The notes beneath the pieces are model-generated. The model had not been told where the DNA came from, did no database searches, and saw only the letters and a list, made by a program, of their open reading frames with translations. The translations under genes were made by a program, and so were the position numbers. From positions 992,001 to 1,056,000 of the forward strand of contig NZ_CP090177.1 in NCBI RefSeq assembly GCF_042214795.1: a stretch of DNA of 64,000 nucleotides, read 5' to 3'. Numbering within the stretch: position 1 is the stretch's first letter; every line of letters starts with the position of its first letter. The DNA is from Arcobacter iocasae. Its GTDB lineage: Bacteria; Campylobacterota; Campylobacteria; Campylobacterales; Arcobacteraceae. This document shows positions 43,155 to 51,476 of this stretch, one piece after another.

Positions 43155-44018
43155 ATGGAAGAGTTTTTAACAATATATGATGTAAACAAAGACAAAGTGG
43201 AAGACTTTATATTAAATAGTATCCATAATTTAGGAAGTATTAAAGATTATGAGAGAAGTAACTTTTCAAACTTATTTTCTATTTTTCCTTCACTAGAATT
43301 AGTTTATACAGTAAATAAAGATACGAAAATACAAAATTCTCCAAACTACTTTAAAAAGAGAATAGACAAAAGTGCTAATAATGAAAGTCGTACATATATC
43401 TTAGATAAATTACACTTTAAGGATAAAACAACAGCTTTTTCTTCTCCTTATATAAGTAGTGCCACAAGAAGTAATTGTATAACACTTACAATAAAAGAAG
43501 ATGATATTATTATTTTTTTAGATTTTAAAATAGAGACTTTACTTGAAAGATTAGAATTAATAGAATTAAACAAACCCTTTCATACACTTACAAAAATATT
43601 TTATGGTATAGCTGGTTTTTCTTTAGCATTGCTTGCTTTATTTCTTATAATTTACTCACTTGGTACTTTTTTGACAAGTATGGTTTTTCACGGTGATTTT
43701 ACTCTTGACGCTATATTTAAACCTATAATTGCACTTACACTTGGAATAGCAATATTTGATTTAGCAAAAACAATATTAGAACAAGAAGTATATTTTAAAT
43801 CTTATTCAAGAAATTCTAAAGTAGATACAAAAATGGTAACAAAATTCTTAATCACAATTATTATTGCCCTATCAATTGAAGGCTTAATGGTAGTTTTTAA
43901 AATAGCAATAGAAAATTACACTCAAATGATAAATGCACTTTATTTAATAACTGGTATATCTTTTATCATCATTGCCCTATCAATTTTCATTTATTTAACT
44001 TCAAAAAAATCTAAATAA
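43155..44018 (+). CDS. Cache-like domain protein with four membrane segments
   Basis: 287 residues. The N-terminal half (about 15-140) reads like a PDC/Cache ligand-binding domain: FSIFPSLELVYTVNKDTKIQ, NYFKKRIDKSANNESRTYIL, SSPYISSATRSNCITLTIKE. The C-terminal half has four hydrophobic helices (KIFYGIAGFSLALLALFLII, ALTLGIAIFDLAKTILEQEV, FLITIIIALSIEGLMVVFKI and a last one). No kinase, GGDEF or chemotaxis output is visible. It lies between the amtB and Fis-HTH/glnD genes with the shared palindrome on both sides, so a nitrogen-related sensory role is inferred. Confidence 0.65.
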   Translation: MEEFLTIYDVNKDKVEDFILNSIHNLGSIKDYERSNFSNLFSIFPSLELVYTVNKDTKIQNSPNYFKKRIDKSANNESRTYILDKLHFKDKTTAFSSPYISSATRSNCITLTIKEDDIIIFLDFKIETLLERLELIELNKPFHTLTKIFYGIAGFSLALLALFLIIYSLGTFLTSMVFHGDFTLDAIFKPIIALTLGIAIFDLAKTILEQEVYFKSYSRNSKVDTKMVTKFLITIIIALSIEGLMVVFKIAIENYTQMINALYLITGISFIIIALSIFIYLTSKKSK

Positions 44019-44020
44019 TT

Positions 44021-44035
44021 GTATACTATATATAC
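44021..44035 (+). promoter_or_regulatory. palindromic operator GTATA-N5-TATAC upstream of the Fis-HTH gene
   Basis: GTATACTATATATAC, flanked by TT and AA, so TTGTATA-N5-TATACAA. It ends 18 bases before the ATG at 44054 and contains TATACT, a possible -10, so binding here would repress rather than activate. The RBS AAGAGG is at 44042-44047. Confidence 0.55.
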
Positions 44036-44053
44036 AAAATTAAGAGGATAATT

Positions 44054-44803
44054 ATGCAAGAATTTATAGCTTTTTCAGAAATATCTAGAGAAATAAAAAA
44101 CTCAGCAGAACTACTAAAATCTTTGGATATCAATGCGTTAATAACTGGACAAAAAGGTGTAGGGAAAAAAAGTTTAGCAAAATATATTACACAAGATTCA
44201 AATATTTATAATGCAAAGACTTTGCAAGATGATATAAGTGATAATGTAATTTCTATTTCTAACTGTACTGTAATAATTGAAAATATTGATGAAATTACAA
44301 ATATTGATTTATTTATAAACTGGGTTGAAAACAACTCTATTAAAGTTATAGCAACATCAAAAAAAGATGAGCTAAATGAAAAACTCTCAGATATATTTTC
44401 TATAACAATAAATATTCCACCTTTGGACACAAGAAAAGAAGATATAAAACCTTTAGCAAATAAGTTTGCAAAAGAGGCAGGTGAGATTTTAGGAATAGAT
44501 GAAAAACCTTCTAAACTAATAGTAAATACCCATGAAAATGCCTACAGTTTAAGAAAATCAATATTCTTCTCTTACCTTTTTGAATCAATTGGTGAAAATG
44601 AGATTATGATGCTTTTAGAAAACTATATTCTTGATAATATGGATGGTGAAAATGGTTATAGAGATTTTGTATATCTATTTGAAGCTCCTCTTCTTCGTGC
44701 CTCACAAAAGAAATACAAATCTCAAGTACAAATGGCAAAAAATCTAGGTTTAAATAGAATAACCCTAAGAAAAAAACTAGAGATGCACAAAGAATTAATA
44801 TGA
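44054..44803 (+). CDS. degenerate NtrC-type AAA+ protein with Fis-type HTH
   Basis: 249 residues. Walker A-like GQKGVGKKSLA (about 33-43) and Walker B-like TVIIENIDEITN (about 73-84) match the NtrC AAA+ fold, as does PLDTRKEDIKPLANKFAKEA in the later part. GAFTGA, the loop that contacts sigma-54, is absent, as is an N-terminal receiver. The C-terminus carries a Fis-type helix-turn-helix: KSQVQMAKNLGLNRITLRKK. This looks like a DNA-binding regulator that no longer activates sigma-54. Its stop overlaps the glnD start (ATGA), linking it to PII signalling. Candidate reader of the GTATA-N5-TATAC sites. Confidence 0.7.
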   Translation: MQEFIAFSEISREIKNSAELLKSLDINALITGQKGVGKKSLAKYITQDSNIYNAKTLQDDISDNVISISNCTVIIENIDEITNIDLFINWVENNSIKVIATSKKDELNEKLSDIFSITINIPPLDTRKEDIKPLANKFAKEAGEILGIDEKPSKLIVNTHENAYSLRKSIFFSYLFESIGENEIMMLLENYILDNMDGENGYRDFVYLFEAPLLRASQKKYKSQVQMAKNLGLNRITLRKKLEMHKELI

Positions 44804-47334
44804 TTAATGAAATGAATCTAGAAGTTGAAGAACTTATAGAAAAAAATGCCAGTGACTTTCAAATATCAAAAGTATTCAAAAAATATATCCAAGGTTATGT
44901 AAACTCTATTGATACAAGTATTGATACAAATGGTGGAAAAGATTTTTTTGTACAACATACAAAAGTCACTGATAAGTTTTTAATCTCACTTTACAAATAT
45001 ATTCTTAGAAAGAATTTTGGCTCATACCAACCAATGAGTACTTCTATTCCAATTTCTATCATTGCTTTAGGATCTTATGGAAGAGAGCAACTTTGTATTT
45101 ACTCTGACATAGATTTATTGCTATTATATGAAGATGTCAAGGGTTATAATATCAAAAATATTATTCAAGAATTTATTACTTTAGCTTGGGACTGTGGATT
45201 AAAGCTAGGTTCTAGGGTTCATGAACTTAATGATGTAGCAGAATCTGTTAAAGAAGATATTACAATCAAAACTGCCATCATAGAATCAAGATTGATTTAT
45301 GGGTCAAAATATCTATGGTTTGGTTATGAAAATGTCTTAAGTAGAATAAGAAAAACTGACCAACTTCAATTTATCTTAGAAAAAAAACAAGAACACATGG
45401 ATAGACTTTTAAAATACCCTTTAAAAATGGAACCAAATATAAAAGATGGTTATGGTGGTATGAGAGAAGCAAACATGGTCTTTTGGATTGCAAATGTAGT
45501 TTTTGGAGTTACAAGACTAAGACATCTTATGGATAAAGAGTTTACGGAAGAAGAGTATAAAAAATATAGAATATCTTTAGAGTATATTTTTCAAGTAAGA
45601 AATCACTTACATAATATTGCAAAGAAAAAACTAGATACCGTAAATTTTGATATTTTGCCAGAGTTAAGTACTAAACTTGGATTTAAACATACTCCAAGAA
45701 AAACAAAAGAGACTCAAGCTATGAATAAAATTTTTGAGTCTTTACATAATATTCACTTCTTTACAAATATTTTAACTAAAAAATTCACAAGAGCTTTAGA
45801 GTTTAAAAACCAAAATTATGATTTAGTTAGAGAGAATAGATTTAAAAAGAATCTTTTTATCTATGAAGGGAAAATATATACTTCTTATTTCAATAAACCA
45901 AAAACTCTAACTGCATTTTTAAAAGAACTTATATCTTTACCAATAAGTGTAGAAAGATTTGACCAATCATATGTTTATTATGCTAGTAAAACTATTCTGC
46001 CACAAAAGCAGACAAAAGAGCATAAACTATTATTAAGAAGACTTCTTTATAAAGAGTCTTTATACCCAATTATAAAACTTCTTTACAATGCAAGAATATT
46101 TGAGTCAATATTTCCTATTACTAAAAAAATAATAAATCAACCGCAATTTGATGGATACCATGAACTTCCTGTTGATGTACACTCTATAAAAACATTAAAA
46201 CACCTAAGTAATATAAAAGATGAATTTGTAAAAGAGTTATATGAAAGTTTTGATAAAACAGAACAATCAATAATAAAAATTGCAACATTTTTCCATGATG
46301 TGGGAAAAGGAAGAATTACAGATCATCATATTGCAGGTGAAAAACTATTTAGAAATATGGCAAGGGGACTTAGTTTTAAAGCAGAGCATACCCAAGTTAT
46401 AGCAAAACTAATAAGATATCACAATATGATGAGTAAAGTAGCCACAAGTGAAGATATATACTCAGAAAAGGTTATTAGAAATTTTTCAGGATTGGTTCAA
46501 AATAAAAAGTTTTTAGATATGTTATTTGTTTTAACTTATGGTGATATTTCTGCTGTTGGTAAAAATATCTATAAAAGTTCAACTTCAACATTATTAAGAG
46601 AGTTATATCATCAAACTCTATATGCCTTTGAAAACACTACTCTTTTAACTGAAAGTTCAAGAAGAATCGCAAAAATAAATAGTATCAAAAAACTAAAACA
46701 ATATAATGATTTACCTCAAATACTAAAGAAAAAAATAACATATATTGCCTCAAATCAAATCTTCTTACAACTAAAAGCTGCTGATATTTTAGACTTAGTA
46801 CTTAAAGCAAAAGAAGTAGAGACTTACACATATAAAATATTAAACGAAAAAGCCCTAACAATAAGAATAATAAGAAAGATTCCTCTAAACTTGGGTTATT
46901 TACTTGGTAAATTGGAGTTTTTAGATATTTCTGTTATGAATATTTTTAAACTATTTGATGATAAAAAATGTTTTGAAATCCAATTTACAGAAAAAGTTGA
47001 TGATGGGGATTTATTACATATAGAAGAGATTATAAATGCCTCTTTTGATATGAGTAAAAAACTAACTTTAAAACAACCTGTTATTCTAAAAAATGAAGTT
47101 GAAGTAAATTGTAATCATACTTCATATTTAGCAAGTATGAGAATAAATGCTATAAATCAAAAAGGTTTATTAGCATACATTACAAAAATCTTTGATGACT
47201 TTGGTGTAGAAATAGAAAGTGCAAAACTATCATTAAACAAAAAAAGAGTAAGAGATCTATTTTTAATTGAAAAGAATGGTAATTTTAGTGTTAATTCTGA
47301 GAAAATTGTAGAAATGATTTGTAGTAACGACTAA
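44800..47334 (+). CDS. glnD: [protein-PII] uridylyltransferase/uridylyl-removing enzyme
   Basis: 844 residues. The nucleotidyltransferase domain has IALGSYGREQLCIYSDIDLL (about 90-108), the catalytic aspartates of the YSDIDL pair. The HD domain for UMP removal has IKIATFFHDVGKGRITDHHI (about 490-510). Of the C-terminal ACT repeats, one is clear (SMRINAINQKGLLAYITKIF, about 785-805). GlnD senses glutamine and modifies GlnK. It starts inside the Fis-HTH gene's stop, so both are made together. Last gene before the strong hairpin at 47321-47347. Confidence 0.94.
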   Translation: MINEMNLEVEELIEKNASDFQISKVFKKYIQGYVNSIDTSIDTNGGKDFFVQHTKVTDKFLISLYKYILRKNFGSYQPMSTSIPISIIALGSYGREQLCIYSDIDLLLLYEDVKGYNIKNIIQEFITLAWDCGLKLGSRVHELNDVAESVKEDITIKTAIIESRLIYGSKYLWFGYENVLSRIRKTDQLQFILEKKQEHMDRLLKYPLKMEPNIKDGYGGMREANMVFWIANVVFGVTRLRHLMDKEFTEEEYKKYRISLEYIFQVRNHLHNIAKKKLDTVNFDILPELSTKLGFKHTPRKTKETQAMNKIFESLHNIHFFTNILTKKFTRALEFKNQNYDLVRENRFKKNLFIYEGKIYTSYFNKPKTLTAFLKELISLPISVERFDQSYVYYASKTILPQKQTKEHKLLLRRLLYKESLYPIIKLLYNARIFESIFPITKKIINQPQFDGYHELPVDVHSIKTLKHLSNIKDEFVKELYESFDKTEQSIIKIATFFHDVGKGRITDHHIAGEKLFRNMARGLSFKAEHTQVIAKLIRYHNMMSKVATSEDIYSEKVIRNFSGLVQNKKFLDMLFVLTYGDISAVGKNIYKSSTSTLLRELYHQTLYAFENTTLLTESSRRIAKINSIKKLKQYNDLPQILKKKITYIASNQIFLQLKAADILDLVLKAKEVETYTYKILNEKALTIRIIRKIPLNLGYLLGKLEFLDISVMNIFKLFDDKKCFEIQFTEKVDDGDLLHIEEIINASFDMSKKLTLKQPVILKNEVEVNCNHTSYLASMRINAINQKGLLAYITKIFDDFGVEIESAKLSLNKKRVRDLFLIEKNGNFSVNSEKIVEMICSND

Positions 47335-47347
47335 AAGTCGCTACTAC
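47321..47347. terminator. bidirectional terminator between glnD and dsbD
   Basis: GTAGTAACGACT / AGTCGCTACTAC stem with one A-C mismatch and a three-base loop. It contains the glnD stop codon and lies at the end of the convergent dsbD. Confidence 0.65.
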
Positions 47348-49080
47348 TAAAAATGTTTATTAAGTATTTCTAAAAACTCTTTTGAATTTTTATATCCAAC
47401 TATTTTTGATGCATTTATCTCATTATTATCTTTATCCCAAAAGATTATTCCAGGAGGTCCAATAATGCTAAACTTCTTTTGTAACTCTTTATCATCTTGG
47501 TTATTAGCTGTCACATCAGCTTGAAGAAGAGTAAAACCTTTTAGCTTTTGTATAACTTGTGCATCTTTAAAAGTAGTCGCTTCAAACTCTTTACAAGCCA
47601 CACACCAATCAGCATAAAAATCCAACATAACTGGTTTATCTGATTTTTTAATCTCTTCTTCCAACTCTGTTAAGTTTTTAATTCTTTTAAATGTAATTCC
47701 AGCTTCACTTGTAGAAACAACTTTACTTGAAGTAAATTTCTCCAAAGGATTTAAAACATTTGTTGCACCACTTACAGCACCTGTAAAAACTAAAACTCCA
47801 TATATCAAAATAACTAAAGTAATAAGTTTTATTAAAATATGCTCATAAAGTTTTAAATAAAGGGCAGTTCCTAAAAGTAATAGTGCCCATAAATACATAA
47901 TAATAATTGGTTCAAGTACTCTGTCTAACATCCAAATAGCAATGGCTAACATGACTATTCCAAAGATTCTTGTAATATTTTCCATCCAACCACCAGGTTT
48001 TGGCATAAACTTTCCAGCCCCAAGCCCAATTAAAAGTAGTGGCACTCCCATTCCAAGGCTTAGCACAAATAAAGCAGCCCCACCTAAAATGGCATTTCCT
48101 GTTTGTCCAATATAAACTAACGCACCAGCAAGTGGTGGAGCAACACAAGGACCTACAATAAGAGCTGATAAAAATCCCATTATTGCTATTCCAAAAATTC
48201 CTTGTTTTTCTTTTCCTTCAGTTGTTTTGTTAATTTTATTTTGAATACTTTGTGGTAATTCTAATTTATAATATCCAAACATTGAAAAAGCTAAAGCTAC
48301 AAAAATAGCTGCAAAAGCACTTAAAACATAAGGATTTTGGAGTGCAACTTGTAAGTTTGCCCCAAAAAGTCCTGCAATTATTCCAGCAATTGTGTATGCT
48401 AAAGACATAGAAATCACATAAACCAATGATAAAAAGAAACCTCTTTTGGTAGTTAATTGTTCATTTTGTCCAGCTTTTACAATAATAGAAGACAAAATAG
48501 GAATCATAGGAAAAACACAAGGAGTCAAAGATAACAAAAGTCCAAATCCAAAAAATGTAAGTAAAATAATAAAGAAATTTCCATCTTTTAAACTATTTGC
48601 AATAGTATCTGTTTCATTTAAATCACTACTGCTTTTTGAAGAAATAGCAGTACTTTGAGTTACAAAATCATCTGGTATTTTTACAATAGTTGTTTTACTC
48701 ATAGGGGCATAACAAAGTCCAGCTTTTGAACACCCTTGAAAGTTCAATTCGACTTCATATTCTTTTGCATCAACTTTAGATTTTAATAGGGAAAATGGAA
48801 CTTCAATATTTAAATTATGTAAGTAAATAATATACTCTTCATAAGGTATTGATTTTGGTAAAACTAATTCTTTAGTTATATCAAATTCTTGAGGTTTTTT
48901 TATTTTTACACTTACTTTATCGGCATATAAATAAATATCTTTGCCTAAATCAAGATTTATGATTATACTGTTGTTTTTAGTTTCAAAACTCTCTTTAAAT
49001 GCTTCACTTGGAGATAAAAAATCTTGCTCAAGAGCAAAAAGATAAACAAAACTAAAAAATAAAAGAATTAATTTTTTCAT
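47347..49080 (-). CDS. dsbD: thiol:disulfide interchange protein DsbD
   Basis: 577 residues. Signal peptide, an N-terminal periplasmic domain with the pair in GCSKAGLCYAPMSKT, an eight-helix membrane domain (TPCVFPMIPILSSIIVKAGQ; second Cys in IVGPCVAPPLAGALVYIGQ) and a C-terminal thioredoxin domain DFYADWCVACKEFEATTF. It moves reducing power from cytoplasmic thioredoxin to periplasmic proteins. All six catalytic cysteines are visible. The small periplasmic thioredoxin gene directly upstream is a likely partner. Confidence 0.93.
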   Translation of the reverse strand: MKKLILLFFSFVYLFALEQDFLSPSEAFKESFETKNNSIIINLDLGKDIYLYADKVSVKIKKPQEFDITKELVLPKSIPYEEYIIYLHNLNIEVPFSLLKSKVDAKEYEVELNFQGCSKAGLCYAPMSKTTIVKIPDDFVTQSTAISSKSSSDLNETDTIANSLKDGNFFIILLTFFGFGLLLSLTPCVFPMIPILSSIIVKAGQNEQLTTKRGFFLSLVYVISMSLAYTIAGIIAGLFGANLQVALQNPYVLSAFAAIFVALAFSMFGYYKLELPQSIQNKINKTTEGKEKQGIFGIAIMGFLSALIVGPCVAPPLAGALVYIGQTGNAILGGAALFVLSLGMGVPLLLIGLGAGKFMPKPGGWMENITRIFGIVMLAIAIWMLDRVLEPIIIMYLWALLLLGTALYLKLYEHILIKLITLVILIYGVLVFTGAVSGATNVLNPLEKFTSSKVVSTSEAGITFKRIKNLTELEEEIKKSDKPVMLDFYADWCVACKEFEATTFKDAQVIQKLKGFTLLQADVTANNQDDKELQKKFSIIGPPGIIFWDKDNNEINASKIVGYKNSKEFLEILNKHF

Positions 49081-49091
49081 TTAATATCCTA

Positions 49092-49457
49092 CTATTTTAA
49101 TAAATATTTATTAACATTATTATTTATATCACTAACACTTTGTATACCAACAATAGACTTTATTATCTTACCATCTTTCATATACAAAATGGTCGGGATA
49201 CTTTCAACTCCATATCTAGTGACAAGTTCTCTTTGATCATCAATATCTACTTTATAAATAGTTATTTCATCTGGTTTAGTATCAGCATATTCATTTAGAT
49301 TTTTTCCAATAATTTTACAAGGGGGACACCATGAAGCATAAAAATCTACAATAACTTTTTTGTCCTTTATTTTTTCTGCCATATCGTCTACTGTTAAATG
49401 CTCATATGCAAATAAACTAGTAATAAATAAAGCAAATACAATTATAAATTTTTTCAT
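49092..49457 (-). CDS. periplasmic thioredoxin-family protein
   Basis: 121 residues with a signal peptide (KKFIIVFALFITSLFA). Active site FYASWCPPCKIIGKNLNEYA. YGVESIPTILYMKDGKIIKS contains the cis-Pro. Size and WCPPC motif fit a periplasmic thioredoxin reduced by DsbD, whose gene follows 11 bases later. It is probably used for cytochrome c maturation or disulfide repair. Confidence 0.88.
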   Translation of the reverse strand: MKKFIIVFALFITSLFAYEHLTVDDMAEKIKDKKVIVDFYASWCPPCKIIGKNLNEYADTKPDEITIYKVDIDDQRELVTRYGVESIPTILYMKDGKIIKSIVGIQSVSDINNNVNKYLLK

Positions 49458-49579
49458 ATAAATTCCTTTTGTGTAATTATAGTAAAAAAGTGTGTAAATA
49501 TTGTTTAGTCAATTAACTTTTATTCTATACTTTATTATAAGAATTCTTTATGTAAGATTGGGAAAAATTATTAGGATTT

Positions 49580-49939
49580 ATGATGAATAATACTTTAAAA
49601 AATATCCTCCCACAGGAGATAGAACCCTTTATAAATGAAAATACACCAATAATAGATATTAGAAGAGAAGATGAATTTGAAACAACTGGAATAATAAAAG
49701 GTGCACATAAATTAACTTTTTTTAATGAATATGGACAACATGATTTGGAAAAATGGTTAAAAGAGTTTAAAGAAATTGTCAAAAACAAAAAAGAAAAATT
49801 TATTTTAGTCTGTGCCCATGCCAATAGAACTAAAACTGTAGGTGATTTTTTAGCAAATAAATTATCTTATGAAAATGCTTACCACTTAGAAGGTGGAATG
49901 GCTTTGTGGTTAGCACAAAATAAAGAAGTTGTTTTTTAA
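49580..49939 (+). CDS. rhodanese-like domain protein
   Basis: 119 residues, single rhodanese domain: IDIRREDEFETTGIIKGAHK, then the active-site loop ILVCAHANRTKTVGDFLAN with Cys in VCAHANR, and YHLEGGMALWLAQNKEVVF. The CAHANR loop (six residues from Cys to Arg) fits sulfurtransferases. No signal peptide, so cytoplasmic. It stands alone in the plus direction and ends in a bidirectional hairpin. Sulfur donor and acceptor unknown. Confidence 0.88.
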   Translation: MMNNTLKNILPQEIEPFINENTPIIDIRREDEFETTGIIKGAHKLTFFNEYGQHDLEKWLKEFKEIVKNKKEKFILVCAHANRTKTVGDFLANKLSYENAYHLEGGMALWLAQNKEVVF

Positions 49940-49964
49940 AAGAAGCCAAGTTTTTGGCTTCTTT
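49939..49964. terminator. bidirectional terminator after the rhodanese gene
   Basis: AAAGAAGCCAA / TTGGCTTCTTT eleven-bp stem with a four-base loop. It starts at the last base of the rhodanese stop and ends just before the convergent gene's stop. Confidence 0.82.
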
Positions 49965-49965
49965 A

Positions 49966-50181
49966 TTATTTCTTAGCTTTTTGTAAAACTTCGATTACTT
50001 CATCTAAGTTTGCATAAGGAATATGAGATTTCCACTCAACATTTTCACCATTTAATGAAATACCAATACTAACAACATCATCAGTACCTTTTCCATAAGG
50101 TTCTGTAATATTAGAAATAAATATCTTACCTTTTTTTGTTCCTGCTAATTGAATTTCTGCTAATTCAGTAGTTGTAGACAT
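49966..50181 (-). CDS. small conserved hypothetical protein
   Basis: 71 residues, soluble, with a beta-rich centre (KGKIFISNITEPYGKGTDDV, VSIGISLNGENVEWKSHIPY) and a C-terminal helix (LDEVIEVLQKAKK). I do not recognise a family. The RBS AAGGAAAAG upstream of the ATG is good, supporting a real gene. It is convergent with the rhodanese gene and upstream of nothing on its own strand. Function unknown. Confidence 0.65.
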   Translation of the reverse strand: MSTTTELAEIQLAGTKKGKIFISNITEPYGKGTDDVVSIGISLNGENVEWKSHIPYANLDEVIEVLQKAKK

Positions 50182-50263
50182 ATCTTTTCCTTTTGTTTGA
50201 TTTATAACATTTTACAAAAATAAACTTTTAGAATGTTAAACTTAGTTATTATAACTTAGTTTT

Positions 50264-51073
50264 TTAGTTTTTACTAATAACAGAGCCAAATAAGATTTTC
50301 TGATTTGTTAAATTCTTTATCTTTATGCTATCTTTTTCCCAAATCATAACAACAGTTGAGCCCATTTTAAAATAACCTAAACATTCACCTTTTTTAATAT
50401 TTAAATCTTCATATTCATAGACTTTTATCTCTTTTGCATCAACATTTGTTTCAACTGCACTTTCAAATTCAAATACCATTTGCCCAACATTTAAAGCACC
50501 CACGAATACCATATAAAAAAGTTTTCTATTTTTATCAAAACACTCTAAAATAACTCTTTCATTTTGGCAAAATAAATCTATCTCTTTATTTAGATATTTT
50601 AAATTTACAGGGTAAAGTTTTCCTGGTACATGTATAAGCTTAGTTACTTTAAAATCACAAGGTGCATGATATCTATGATAATCTTTTGGAGAAAGATAAA
50701 AATTCATAAAAGTTCCATCAATCACTTTTTCTAAATTATCTTTTTTTACATGATATGTTAATAACTCTTCAACATTATATTCCATACCTTTTATTTGTAA
50801 TAAAGTATCTTTTTTCAAAGCCCCACATTCTGTTATTAAAGAATCAGTTGGTGAAATAACCAAATCATCATCAGAATCTATTTCCCTTTGAATTGCTAAT
50901 TCCCTTGTAAATAGATCGTTTAAAGACTTATAATATCTTGGGTTTCTAAACTCACTCATATCTAATTGGAAACTTTTCACATAAATGCTATTTATAATAC
51001 TTTGAAAAAAAGATGGAAACTCTTTTTTTGCAAACTTACCAAAATACTGTGAAATCAAATTTGTAATATGCAT
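50264..51073 (-). CDS. psd: phosphatidylserine decarboxylase
   Basis: 269 residues, the Campylobacterota size. KDYHRYHAPCDFKVTKLIHV carries the His pair. LECFDKNRKLFYMVFVGALN and CLGYFKMGSTVVMIWEKDSI follow, where the G-S-T motif is the self-cleavage site forming the pyruvoyl cofactor from Ser. The enzyme makes phosphatidylethanolamine at the inner membrane. It stands alone on the minus strand, divergent from the Cys-rich gene. Confidence 0.92.
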   Translation of the reverse strand: MHITNLISQYFGKFAKKEFPSFFQSIINSIYVKSFQLDMSEFRNPRYYKSLNDLFTRELAIQREIDSDDDLVISPTDSLITECGALKKDTLLQIKGMEYNVEELLTYHVKKDNLEKVIDGTFMNFYLSPKDYHRYHAPCDFKVTKLIHVPGKLYPVNLKYLNKEIDLFCQNERVILECFDKNRKLFYMVFVGALNVGQMVFEFESAVETNVDAKEIKVYEYEDLNIKKGECLGYFKMGSTVVMIWEKDSIKIKNLTNQKILFGSVISKN

Positions 51074-51205
51074 TTTAATCCTTATAAAAAATGTATTCTA
51101 CCTAATTATCACTTGATTTTTAAAATTACTATTTAACTTAAGTTCCTAAGAATAAAAAAATATTAATTTGATACTCTTCCATTATTAATATAAAAGGATA
51201 ATAAT

Positions 51206-51460
51206 ATGCATAATATACAAGTAGAACATGTTTGTGGTTGTTTTAAAAGAAGTGATTTAGAAAGCAATTTACAAATAGAAAACAAAGACGACGCTTTAGC
51301 AAAAGCTATGGCAATGACAACAACTATGAATGAAGACTTCTGTGGTAAACACGATTTCCAACTAGTGGAAGATAACAATAACTTTGTAATCTCTTTCAAA
51401 CAAGAAGCTCCAACTAATACAACAAGCGGATGCTGTGGTGGTGGATGTGGTTCACACTAA
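51206..51460 (+). CDS. small Cys/His-rich protein
   Basis: 84 residues, ATG with AAAGGATAAT upstream. N-terminal VEHVCGCFKRSDLESNLQIE has a C-x-C pair. The middle is DALAKAMAMTTTMNEDFCGK with another Cys. The C-terminus is TSGCCGGGCGSH, a dense metal-binding-like motif. The tail resembles those of some metallochaperones and nickel proteins, but I cannot name a family. Probably cytoplasmic. Ends in a bidirectional hairpin. Confidence 0.72.
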   Translation: MHNIQVEHVCGCFKRSDLESNLQIENKDDALAKAMAMTTTMNEDFCGKHDFQLVEDNNNFVISFKQEAPTNTTSGCCGGGCGSH

Positions 51461-51476
51461 AGGTTTTAACCTTTAG
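51457..51476. terminator. bidirectional terminator between the Cys-rich gene and mltA
   Basis: CTAAAGGTT / AACCTTTAG nine-bp stem with a two-base centre. It starts at the stop codon of the plus-strand gene and overlaps the mltA stop region. Confidence 0.7.

Noticed and set aside
44800..47334. second ACT domain in GlnD
   Set aside because: Only one ACT-like segment near the C-terminus was clear. The other could not be confirmed by eye, so I did not claim it.
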